Source of the DNA: Haloarchaeobius salinus
Lineage (GTDB): Archaea > Halobacteriota > Halobacteria > Halobacteriales > Natrialbaceae
DNA: 64,000 bases
Direction of reading: 5' to 3'
NCBI RefSeq assembly: GCF_024464185.1
Contig: NZ_JANHAU010000002.1
Coordinates: 992,001 to 1,056,000, forward strand
Under the pieces are notes generated by a model. It saw nothing but the letters and a program-made list of their open reading frames with translations. It made no database searches and was not told where the DNA came from. Every line of letters starts with the position of its first letter. The first letter of the stretch is position 1. The position numbers and the translations under genes were made by a program. This document shows positions 1 through 7,071 of this stretch, piece after piece.

Positions 1-473
1 TCTCGGTCGTATTTGTACGTTCGCTCCGTGGTTTCCTTGAAGAGGCGTGAGTCGAGTATCAAGAACTCCAGCTTCGCGGAGAAGTCGTCCTCGTCATATA
101 ACTCGTGATACGCAAACACCAACAGTTGACGCGTCGTCGGCTCTAGTTCGTCGACCAAGTCTCCCGGAACACCCTCTGAGACGAGATTCTCCTCGAACTT
201 GTTCTTCTTCACGGTGAGGTTATCCAAGTCGTAGAGCAGGTCTTCAACCTCATCTGGGTACTCTCGAACCAGTGCCTCCGCCAGTTCGCGCCGATTCCCC
301 GCCGTTGTCTCGTTATCACCGTAATACCACGCTATCTTCTTAGTCTGGCTCTTGAAGATGTGCTTCAGGTGGAGGAGTTCCCCTTTGGTGAAATTCTGGT
401 CCAATACAGACTGGAGAACCTCCTTTTCTTCTGGGGACAGAGTTCTCTGGGGGGTGACCCCGTAGTCAGTCAT
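1..473 (-). CDS. Unknown protein, 3' end cut by window edge
   Basis: Reading leftward from an ATG at 473, an open frame runs off the window edge after 157 codons, so the C-terminus is missing. The product begins MTDYGVTPQRTLSPEEKEVL and is charged and mostly helical by eye, with many Glu, Lys and Leu residues. I see no signal peptide, membrane segment or catalytic motif and do not recognise a family. It is transcribed away from the AbiEi-like gene at 794, with a 320-base gap between them. It lies in the accessory part of the window. The frame is well supported by its length and by acidic haloarchaeal composition; the function is unknown. Confidence 0.6.
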   Translation of the reverse strand, partial: MTDYGVTPQRTLSPEEKEVLQSVLDQNFTKGELLHLKHIFKSQTKKIAWYYGDNETTAGNRRELAEALVREYPDEVEDLLYDLDNLTVKKNKFEENLVSEGVPGDLVDELEPTTRQLLVFAYHELYDEDDFSAKLEFLILDSRLFKETTERTYKYDR

Positions 474-793
474 CACCCATAGTCCTCAACAATATAGGAT
501 AAGCGTTTTGCCAAGTGACATATTCGTTGGCCTAACGGGGCATTCCGACATCTACGAGTCCAAATGGTACGACCTGCCTCAGTTCGTACCGTCTGAGAGA
601 ATGAGGTTTTTCGGAGGCTTTGGCCGACTGGAGCGCCACGGAGAGAAACCTGGTCAGAAGAGGTTCGGAGTCCTTCCCCCACGAATTCGGCCGCAAATCA
701 ACCCTATGCTCGGAACTACTGTTTTTCTCAAACTATATCTCAAGACTACATTTATCACAGACACGGTTTAGAGTCTATGTACGCTGAGCGGCT
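474..793. other. Intergenic region between divergent genes
   Basis: This gap separates two divergently transcribed genes. Its right end is AT-rich and holds TATA-like stretches at 732-740 and 751-757, 35-60 bases before the AbiEi-like start at 794, which could serve that gene. The ORFs that can be drawn through the gap on either strand do not look like haloarchaeal protein. Confidence 0.4.
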
Positions 794-1627
794 ATGGGAT
801 TAACAAACGGCGAGGAGACTCAACGAAAGGGCCTGTCGACACGGGAGTCGCAAGCACTGTCACGGCTTGCAAGTGAGAACCGGCAGGTCATCACCATTAG
901 TGACATCGCGGACGTCCTCGACATCCGGCGGAAGTCGGCCAAGGACATGGCGTATGCGCTCAAGGAGAAGGGCTGGTTGGAGCGGATCGCGCATGGGAAG
1001 TATCTCATCCTGCCACTTGCTGCAGGCGAGAACGCCGTGTATACAGCGCACGAGTTCGTGATCGCGTCTGCTCTGGTGGAGCCGATGTACGTTGGGTACT
1101 GGAGTGCGCTGAACCATCACGGACTGACGGAGCAGGTGCCCCGAACGGTGTACATCGTGACGACAGAACGCGCTCAAGAACGCGAGATCCACGGGGTTAC
1201 CTATCGACCGGTGACAGTTACTGAGCAGAAGTTCTTCGGCTATCAACCGACAGCAGTCGGGTCGAGTCAGGCGAACATTTCGAGTATCGAGAAGACGCTG
1301 GTCGATTGCGCCGACCACCCCGAGTTCTGCGGCGGTATCAGCGAGCTTGCGAAGGCACTGCAGAGCGCTGTCGACACGCAATGTTCGTGGGACCGAGTCG
1401 TCGGGTGTCTGCGCCGAGTCGGGAATGGAGCCGCAACGAAACGGATCGTCTACCTCGCCGACCAGTTGAACATTACCCTGCCAGAGTACGAGGACCTTGT
1501 CGAGAACTTCACGACTGGATACCCACTGCTTGACCCGACGCGAGAATCGAGGGGTACCCGGGACAGTAAGTACCAACTTCGTCTGAACATCGACCCTGAA
1601 TCGTTCCTCCCGCATGATTTCTCATAA
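794..1627 (+). CDS. AbiEi-family antitoxin-like protein, orphan
   Basis: A 277-residue protein. Residues 15-70 form a winged-helix-like region (QALSRLASEN..ITISDIADVL..SAKDMAYALKEKGWLERI). The rest matches the pattern of AbiEi/COG5340 proteins: a stretch like YVGYWSALNHHGLTEQ, a VTTERAQ segment, and SSIEKTLVDCADHPEFCGG, which resembles the family's S-x-E-x-T-x-x-D..GG motif. In type IV toxin-antitoxin systems AbiEi represses the operon and counteracts the nucleotidyltransferase toxin AbiEii. No AbiEii gene follows: the next gene, at 1661-2704, is convergent and encodes an HNH nuclease. So this is either a solo regulator or the remnant of a pair. The family call is by motif recognition; a role in defence is inference. 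Confidence 0.75.
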   Translation: MGLTNGEETQRKGLSTRESQALSRLASENRQVITISDIADVLDIRRKSAKDMAYALKEKGWLERIAHGKYLILPLAAGENAVYTAHEFVIASALVEPMYVGYWSALNHHGLTEQVPRTVYIVTTERAQEREIHGVTYRPVTVTEQKFFGYQPTAVGSSQANISSIEKTLVDCADHPEFCGGISELAKALQSAVDTQCSWDRVVGCLRRVGNGAATKRIVYLADQLNITLPEYEDLVENFTTGYPLLDPTRESRGTRDSKYQLRLNIDPESFLPHDFS

Positions 1628-1660
1628 TTAGCTGTAGTTTTCTCATCGAGAGACTCAGTA

Positions 1661-2704
1661 CTATAACCACGAGAGACCAGTATTGAGTTCCTCTAGAAAC
1701 GACGGTTGGACTTGTGCGCCGGGTGGGAATGCGAGTTGTTCGCCGTCCCGGCTGAGAATGGTTTCGCGGAGGAACGGGTGCGCTGGATCGAATGACGGGC
1801 TGGTACGGATCCGGTAGTCGCTATCGATGGTGAACAGCGCAGCGTCGAACGCGCGGTGGTGCAGTGAGTTCAACACGAAGACGTTCTCTGGGTGTTCTGC
1901 GAGATCGGGATGTTGACTCCGTGGGAGGATGTGCGCGAGATCCAGCAACTCGTCTTCTCGAATGCCAGTCAGGGTGCACGCGTGGTCGTAGCGGTCGAGT
2001 GTATCTGCACGGAAGGCGTCGCTCACGGTGATTTCGGACGTTTCGTAGCGGCGGATCCGGCCGCTCGAATCGAGGAGTTCGCCGGTCGGCCACTGGGCAA
2101 CCTCCCCGGTCTGGACCCAGTGTTGCCAGACGTCAGGTGCCGCGCTGTCGTCGTTCTGCTGGGCGCGTTCGTGCAGCCACGTGACGGGGACGGCGTTGGT
2201 GTTGAGTATCGAGAAGTGGAACTGGTAGTTCGGGACCTGCGTCCCGTCCTCAGCACGGTACGCGCGGACTTCGAAGTGGTCGGGAACGCAGAGCCCGCAG
2301 AACTCAACGACGCCTGATTCCGGTTTGCGGAAAACGAGGACGGGCGGGATGTCCTCGCGCCGCCTGGCCGCGGCGTTGTCGAAGGCGGCCTTGATTTTCT
2401 GGTTCTGCGCGGACTCGTCGTAGGGGTTCGATGCCTTTGCGTCGCCCCAGTAGCTGATGTAGCCGGCGTTGACGGCGAGCGTGTCCTCCCACGGGTCGTC
2501 GTGCTGGGAGATGCCGCTGTCGTTGGAGACGAGCACGAGCGCTGCAGGCGTATCCGACCGATCCGCACCGAGATCACGGATCCCACCCGTGTTTTTGATA
2601 CCGCTGTCAAGTGGGCCGCGGATCCACCGCAGAAACTGGTCCTCCGAGTTGCGGTAACTCCCAGTATCACGATAGTGTTTCCCGACCCGAAACGCGTGTT
2701 GCAT
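1661..2704 (-). CDS. HNH endonuclease, possible modified-DNA-targeting (type IV-like) restriction enzyme
   Basis: A 347-residue protein. The C-terminal part (about 238-300) carries an HNH_2-type nuclease domain: YDHACTLTGIREDELLDLAHI, then the Asn and His pair in VLNSLHHRAFD, then a beta strand FTIDSDYRI. This is the usual beta-beta-alpha metal site, with His258, Asn279 and His282/283 as the likely key residues. The N-terminal 165 residues contain ALVLVSNDSG, DPWEDTL and a YWGDAKASNP..QNQKIKAAFDN segment. This reminds me of the base-sensing domain of AspBHI/McrA-like enzymes, which cut methylated DNA; that link is inference. The gene follows the small gene at 2755-3024 on the same strand after 50 bases. 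No methyltransferase is adjacent, as expected for a type IV enzyme. Confidence 0.75.
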   Translation of the reverse strand: MQHAFRVGKHYRDTGSYRNSEDQFLRWIRGPLDSGIKNTGGIRDLGADRSDTPAALVLVSNDSGISQHDDPWEDTLAVNAGYISYWGDAKASNPYDESAQNQKIKAAFDNAAARRREDIPPVLVFRKPESGVVEFCGLCVPDHFEVRAYRAEDGTQVPNYQFHFSILNTNAVPVTWLHERAQQNDDSAAPDVWQHWVQTGEVAQWPTGELLDSSGRIRRYETSEITVSDAFRADTLDRYDHACTLTGIREDELLDLAHILPRSQHPDLAEHPENVFVLNSLHHRAFDAALFTIDSDYRIRTSPSFDPAHPFLRETILSRDGEQLAFPPGAQVQPSFLEELNTGLSWL

Positions 2705-2754
2705 GATACCGCGGCATTACGTCTGTCAGTCCATAAATGCCTGCGTGATACGCG

Positions 2755-3024
2755 CTACTCGTCCGTTTCAGCCTGCGGTTCGAGCGGTTCGAACGTTCTG
2801 ACCTCGTCACCCAGTAGTTCTCGGAAGTCATCAATTGATGTCGCTTGGATGCTTCCTGGCATCGGGCCGTAGTCGTCCCAGTCCGGGGTGTATCGAACGA
2901 CGCGCGAGTGAAGCTCTCCGCTTCCGGTTTCGAGGTCGTACTCGTTGAAGACGTGGTGAACGTCGATGACGAGCACCGCTCCGTGTTCGTCGTGTTCGTA
3001 GATCGTGTTCCCGGTGACTCTCAT
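2755..3024 (-). CDS. Small acidic protein of unknown function
   Basis: An 89-residue protein starting MRVTGNTIYEHDEHGAVLVI. The frame stays open upstream to 3333, but that extension is basic and not haloarchaeal in composition, so I place the start at the ATG at 3024. The product is acidic and looks like a small beta-rich domain (GAVLVIDVHHVF, ELHSRVVRYTPDWDD) with an acidic tail. No family is recognised. It sits between the broken ORF at 3149-3397 and the HNH nuclease gene, all on the minus strand, so it may be the tail of the CARF/PIN transcription unit. Confidence 0.6.
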   Translation of the reverse strand: MRVTGNTIYEHDEHGAVLVIDVHHVFNEYDLETGSGELHSRVVRYTPDWDDYGPMPGSIQATSIDDFRELLGDEVRTFEPLEPQAETDE

Positions 3025-3148
3025 CGTTTCTCGTGTTCGGATTGATGCTCTATACCTCTGGATACCAGTAATCAGTTTCCCTGGCCCGAGTCGTATTCGG
3101 CTTGGCAGCGTTCTATAGAACCGCACACCTCGTTTCCGCACTGGGCAA

Positions 3149-3397
3149 CTACTCGGTCCAGCATGCTTCGATTCGTTCGTCGAGACGAGTGAGTACAGCG
3201 GCAAGTACGTCCCGCCATTCGTCAACGTAGTCCTCGTCTTCACCTGGTGTCGGTGTATCCGATGCTGGGCGGGATTGCTCGGGTTGTCAGACATCGATGT
3301 GATCGGGAGTGCGACCAGAGACTGGATGGTCACGCCCTGCGGCGTCGAGGAGGGTTGCTCTGCGTTCGAGCGTTCCTGTTCGACCCCGTAGGGTCAC
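3149..3397 (-). pseudogene. Small ORF interrupted by an in-frame TGA
   Basis: A GTG at 3397, nine bases after the stop of the PIN-domain gene, opens a frame that reads VTLRGRTGTLERRATLLDAA.. and ends at TGA (3287-3289) after 36 residues. The same frame then continues for 45 codons (QPEQSRPASDTPTPG..DYVDEWRDVLAAVLTRLDER) to TAG at 3149-3151. Both halves have the acidic, helical look of haloarchaeal protein, so together they look like one 82-residue gene with a nonsense mutation. Alternatives are a real 36-residue peptide followed by non-coding sequence, or a sequencing error. Neither half resembles a family I know. Confidence 0.45.
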
Positions 3398-3406
3398 ATC
3401 GTCCCG

Positions 3407-4444
3407 TCAATACGTTGCGTCGAGAATGGTGAGATCCCGTTCCAGTTGCGGTTCGATTTTCGGGCTTCGACAGTCGAGGTCGAGTTGTTCGTGTTGCCAG
3501 TGACGACCGTCTTTCCCGTTCCAAACGCCGTAGACGGTGACCTTCGGGAGTTGAATCACACCGAAGATGATTGCGAGATAGTGGAGTAGTTCAGCAGCTT
3601 GCGTCCACGATCCCGTAGACTTCCGCGGAATATCGACAGGGTACTTAACGTGGTGTGCCGGTACGCTGGCATCGATGCTCCTCTCGACGAATCCGTAATC
3701 GTTGCTGAATAGTACCGCTTGCTTCCGGCTGGTCTGATTGAATTCCTGGTACGCAGAAATGATCGCCTCATCACCGGTGTCACACTCGATGACATCGACT
3801 GTTCGGTCGGTCCGTAGGCGACGATACTCGTAGAGCCCGAGGAACCCTTCCCGATTGGAGCCGGCTGGCTGGTTATCGAGACGAGCGAATTCCTCCCCGA
3901 ACGCCTCGGTCAGTTCGTGCGTGTTGTACTGCTTGTAATGCCAATCCAGTTCTTCCTTGACGCCGGTGGCGAGTGCGTACCCGTTCGTTGGTCGTCGATC
4001 TCGTTCATCAGTGTCGCCTGTCTCACTGTCGATTCCCAGTACTTCTGGTAGCCGCCACGGCATAATATTCGCATCGAGTCCGACGACGACAGGGTCGTTG
4101 CCGGCTTCGAGATCTGCATACCCGTACCGCTGAATGAAGTCTTGAACCTCGTCGTGATTAGCGAGTGTTACGTGACCGCTGGCGACGGCCGCGCGGGTGT
4201 ACGTCTCGGCATCTGGCAGGTCATCAAAGGCAGGTTCACCGTACTTCGCAGGGATCGTATCACGGTTGTCTTGGTACGTCATCGTGCCTTGCGTGAACCT
4301 GACCGTGGCTTGCCCATCATCCGCTAAGGAGATCTGCACTAACTCACCGATGTCTGCGCACGGATGCTTCACTGAGATCGATTCGACGCCCTGGTCGTAC
4401 AGTGCGTTCAACAGCACCACTAATCGGCGACGTTCAATCTGCAT
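3407..4444 (-). CDS. PIN-domain nuclease, partner of the CARF-like protein
   Basis: A 345-residue protein, starting at the ATG that overlaps the stop of the CARF-like gene by one base (TGATG); a GTG one codon upstream is possible. Residues 1-110 form an N-terminal region of unknown fold. From about 118 a PIN-like nuclease is visible: VVVGLDANI (Asp124), GVKEELDWHY (Glu164), DTGDEAIISAY (Asp225) and AVLFSNDYGF (Asp249). These are the four acidic positions, each at the end of a hydrophobic strand or within a helix, that bind metal in PIN RNases. The C-terminal 75 residues contain a possible hydrophobic helix (LLHYLAIIFGVIQL). The one-base overlap with the sensor gene implies translational coupling. 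PIN domains usually cut RNA; here cutting would plausibly be triggered by the sensor, which is inference. Confidence 0.75.
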   Translation of the reverse strand: MQIERRRLVVLLNALYDQGVESISVKHPCADIGELVQISLADDGQATVRFTQGTMTYQDNRDTIPAKYGEPAFDDLPDAETYTRAAVASGHVTLANHDEVQDFIQRYGYADLEAGNDPVVVGLDANIMPWRLPEVLGIDSETGDTDERDRRPTNGYALATGVKEELDWHYKQYNTHELTEAFGEEFARLDNQPAGSNREGFLGLYEYRRLRTDRTVDVIECDTGDEAIISAYQEFNQTSRKQAVLFSNDYGFVERSIDASVPAHHVKYPVDIPRKSTGSWTQAAELLHYLAIIFGVIQLPKVTVYGVWNGKDGRHWQHEQLDLDCRSPKIEPQLERDLTILDATY

Positions 4445-4914
4445 CACAGGACCTCCTTGAAATCGATCAAATCAGTCGCCGTCCGCGGGATTTCGGCATA
4501 GTACTGTCCGTAATACCCCCCTGCTTTCCGGTGGAAGTAGAAGACGTGGTCGGCGTCGAATTTGAACCCGGCTTGAAAGGCTATCGCGGACATGAACTTC
4601 CGACCCGGGGTCACGTCCACAGCAACCGTGTTTCCCTGATCCCGAGCAGCTTCGATAGTAGACCGGTAAAACCCGATGATACCGTGAAAGTCAGTCTCGT
4701 GCTCTAGATCGTGTACCGAGACATCCGCATCCCCGTCATATGCATCGATGATCACCTCAAACCTGTCTGTGGCCTCGGCGACATAATCAGCGACTCCGGG
4801 ATTCGACAGAACCCAGACCTCGTCTGGCACGTATCCCTGGTCACAGGCAGCCGTCAACGGGTTCAGAATCCCCGGCATCGTAGGGGTCCCGTTAGTCACC
4901 CAAATGTTGGCCAT
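4444..4914 (-). CDS. CARF-like Rossmann-fold sensor protein
   Basis: A 156-residue single-domain protein. It starts with a Rossmann-type strand and loop (ANIWVTNGTPTMPGILNPL), followed by a second strand (DEVWVLSNPG). Late in the chain comes VAVDVTPGRKFMSAIAFQAG (Asp100 to Met108 and on). This last element matches the D/N-x-T-x-G-x-K-x-M motif that lines the ligand pocket in CARF domains of Csm6, Csx1 and Card1 families, which bind cyclic oligoadenylates made by Cas10. No effector domain is fused; the PIN gene directly downstream supplies one. No cas gene, Cas10 or CRISPR array is in the window, so the source of any ligand is unknown. The family call rests on motif pattern and length. Confidence 0.65.
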   Translation of the reverse strand: MANIWVTNGTPTMPGILNPLTAACDQGYVPDEVWVLSNPGVADYVAEATDRFEVIIDAYDGDADVSVHDLEHETDFHGIIGFYRSTIEAARDQGNTVAVDVTPGRKFMSAIAFQAGFKFDADHVFYFHRKAGGYYGQYYAEIPRTATDLIDFKEVL

Positions 4915-4975
4915 TACTCGACGAGAGTCACGCTAGTTCCAATAGTGTTCCCCACCTCAAGACAGCATACCCTTG

Positions 4976-5431
4976 TCACAGGGCCCCGTTATCGTGCATC
5001 TCTTTCATGTCTTCCCACCACTCGTTCAGAATCGTCTGTGGATCCTCACTCTCGATGATTTGAATTGCCAGTGCGACACCGTCCTGTGCGTCTCCATACT
5101 CTCGATGTATGTCGCCATCACTGTCGGTCACCATATCCTCCAGTGGGAGTAACTCGTTTTCTTCAGTGAGTTTGCCACTTGGCCACTCGGAAATTTCGCC
5201 AAGTTCTGTGGGGCTGTGTAGGAGCTCCTCGTCGAAATACAGATCATGCGCTTCAGCGAACGAACCGTTCTTGAACCCAACCCTCCAATCCAATCGACGC
5301 TTCCCCTGTTCCACCGTCTGTACCGCCAGTGTCTTCCCTTGTTCGTCGTGTTGGACATCGGTTTTGATTTCGGTGTGGATTGTCTCATCCGACGCGTCCG
5401 CAGCGAGGGGTTTCTCGGAGTCGTTAACCAT
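4976..5431 (-). CDS. Unknown acidic protein, first gene of the CARF/PIN unit
   Basis: A 151-residue, strongly acidic protein (MVNDSEKPLAADASDETIHT..). The middle holds a beta-rich stretch (KTLAVQTVEQGKRRLDWRVGF) and the C-terminus a helix (DGVALAIQIIESED..ILNEWWEDMKEMHDN). No signal peptide, membrane segment, cysteines or known motif are seen. It lies 61 bases upstream of the CARF-like gene on the same strand and directly behind a strong TATA box and palindrome, so it is likely the first gene of that transcription unit. It could be a regulator, an antitoxin or an accessory factor; nothing in its sequence decides. Confidence 0.65.
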   Translation of the reverse strand: MVNDSEKPLAADASDETIHTEIKTDVQHDEQGKTLAVQTVEQGKRRLDWRVGFKNGSFAEAHDLYFDEELLHSPTELGEISEWPSGKLTEENELLPLEDMVTDSDGDIHREYGDAQDGVALAIQIIESEDPQTILNEWWEDMKEMHDNGAL

Positions 5432-5452
5432 GACTGTGCGTTATCAGATGAG

Positions 5453-5482
5453 TATTTAAAGACTGTTGCACCAGTAGTGCAA
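5453..5482 (-). promoter_or_regulatory. TATA box and palindromic operator of the CARF/PIN unit
   Basis: On the minus strand the sequence CTTTAAATACTC (TATA core about 5453-5460) lies about 25 bases before the ATG at 5431, the spacing of a leaderless haloarchaeal promoter. Immediately upstream, at 5466-5482, is a perfect inverted repeat TTGCAC-CAGTA-GTGCAA. It covers the position of the TFB-binding element, where a dimeric regulator could block or recruit transcription factors. Confidence 0.6.
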
Positions 5483-6022
5483 AACGCTGTATCTTCCGCG
5501 TTGAAGGTGCTTGTCAGCGGTTATAGAATGTCGCCTAGGTGTTTTTCGTTAATCCCTGTTTGGAGTCCGACAACCAGCTGGTGTATATTTCCTCACACAC
5601 TATTGACCATTGAAGACGACGTGTAGTAACCAAGTCAAGATCCCGCCGAACATCTGAGTCTGTCGCAGATGATGGCCAGCGCGATTCCCAATATACACGA
5701 CGGGTTGGGGGAACCGAGCAAAGCGAAGACTTAGTGGGTCTCTGCAGTACCTGTGATGGTGTTGTCTTCGGTACGATGTCCTGCAGTGGTATCGCAGCAG
5801 GATCTTCGCAAAAACGGAGGCTGTCTACTGGTTCCAAAGATTTCATTCAGATCGTTCCCACCAACGCTCGGACAATCGATCCCGAGTACAGTTATACTGA
5901 ATTCGGAGACTTACGCTCTGAGCACGTGGTTTACCGGATTGTAGCTCTTCTTGTTTAAGAAGGATCCATTGGTGTGGGGCAAGGGTTCTTATTCATGAGT
6001 TCCATTTAACGGGTTTAGACCG
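5483..6022. other. Intergenic region, 540 bases
   Basis: Two ORFs can be drawn here (5535-5846 minus and 5734-5958 plus). Their composition is basic or cysteine-rich and unlike haloarchaeal proteins, so I do not call them. The right end has a TATA-like TTCTTATTCATG about 27-38 bases before the ATG at 6023, which fits a leaderless promoter for that gene. Nothing else is recognised. Confidence 0.4.
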
Positions 6023-6583
6023 ATGACAAAGACTACGAAAGATGAATCGTCTGACGAAGTGTTCCCGTCCGAAGTTCGGTGTCCCGTGATTGGTAGAAAC
6101 CAGTTTCAGCTTCCAGCACGACTCGTGCGTGAGGTCGGATTCAGGAGCCAGCGATGGGATACTGTTCGAAGCGCTAAGGTTGCGTGGTACTACCACGAAG
6201 AGGATGAGAAGGCAGTCCTTGCAAACAATACGATAGAAAGACCATCGCTAGAATTGGTGGGTGCCTCTGCACTCTCCGGTGTCAGTAACGATGAGCTGGA
6301 ATCAGACGATGTAAGCAGTGCGCGGGTGACCATCATCAGCGATCTGCCTAACGCCCTCTATGAGAGACTCACCACTGATCGACTCGTACTGAAGCCGTTG
6401 TATGCCACCCACCATCCTCAGCTGAATGGAACTTGTGTCTCCGTCTATCCTGCGGGGGAGTATGATTGTGGAACCCTCCCAAATGTGACTCACGACCAAA
6501 TCCTGGCTGCCGGTAACGAAGCAAGTACGAACGACACCTCAGATGTCGTTGGAACATACCATAATCACGCCAATTCCGTCTGA
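6023..6583 (+). CDS. Unknown protein with AbrB-like N-terminal segment
   Basis: A 186-residue protein. Residues 20-40 read CPVIGRNQFQLPARLVREVGF, which resembles the first strand, loop and helix of AbrB/SpoVT swapped-hairpin DNA-binding domains. The rest (SARVTIISDLPNALYERL.., LKPLYATHHPQLNGTCVSVYP) is unfamiliar. No cysteine cluster or membrane segment is present. The gene stands alone between two long AT-rich gaps in the island, next to the recombinase pair. A transcription-factor role is a weak inference; it could equally be an unclassified island protein. Confidence 0.55.
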   Translation: MTKTTKDESSDEVFPSEVRCPVIGRNQFQLPARLVREVGFRSQRWDTVRSAKVAWYYHEEDEKAVLANNTIERPSLELVGASALSGVSNDELESDDVSSARVTIISDLPNALYERLTTDRLVLKPLYATHHPQLNGTCVSVYPAGEYDCGTLPNVTHDQILAAGNEASTNDTSDVVGTYHNHANSV

Positions 6584-7071
6584 ACTTAAACACTGGATGC
6601 CTTCATCCCGGTTCAACTGTCGGTGAGATTGGTGTCGAATCGGCGTCTCATCAATATACCAAGTCTCCCAGTAACAACCGACCTGTCTGAATATTTATCA
6701 TAATATATCGTGACATGACATAATTGGAAAATGCAGGACGGAAGTGGGATGCACGCATAGAATTACACACGGCTGTTTTCAGCTTTCCTGAATCTGGACG
6801 ACGGGACGCAGTTGAACTACAGAACACCGAACGGGTTTGACATAGAATTCAACACAGCCATGTGCAATTGTGTCAGAGTTTGGAGATTATCGTTCGGGAT
6901 GATCGTAGGGGCAATTATGAGGTCTGTGAGTACTGGGTGTGCGACCGCCGCCCTCTTGGGCTGGTATTAAAAATTTGCCGGTGATACATATTTTGATCGT
7001 CCACAAATCCCCACGAGATACATATTTGTATGTTGACAAGAGATATTTTACCACCACCGTAATGGGGAGAT
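6584..7071. other. AT-rich intergenic region upstream of the recombinase pair
   Basis: This 488-base stretch holds no convincing gene. The first half has TATA-like clusters (about 6690-6712). The second half has an 11-base direct repeat and the promoter of the gene at 7072, listed separately. Its AT content stands out from the rest of the window and is typical of control regions of integrated elements. Confidence 0.4.
6983..7049 (+). promoter_or_regulatory. Direct repeat and TATA box upstream of the first recombinase
   Basis: GATACATATTT occurs twice, at 6983-6993 and 7017-7027, 34 bases apart start to start. A TATA-like GATATTTTA follows at 7041-7049, 22-30 bases before the ATG at 7072, consistent with a leaderless transcript. 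The repeated element could bind a regulator, or each copy could itself be a TATA element. Confidence 0.45.

Noticed and set aside
5535-5846. Possible 103-residue gene in the 5.5-6.0 kb gap
   Set aside because: Basic composition, no promoter and no domain; not like neighbouring proteins.
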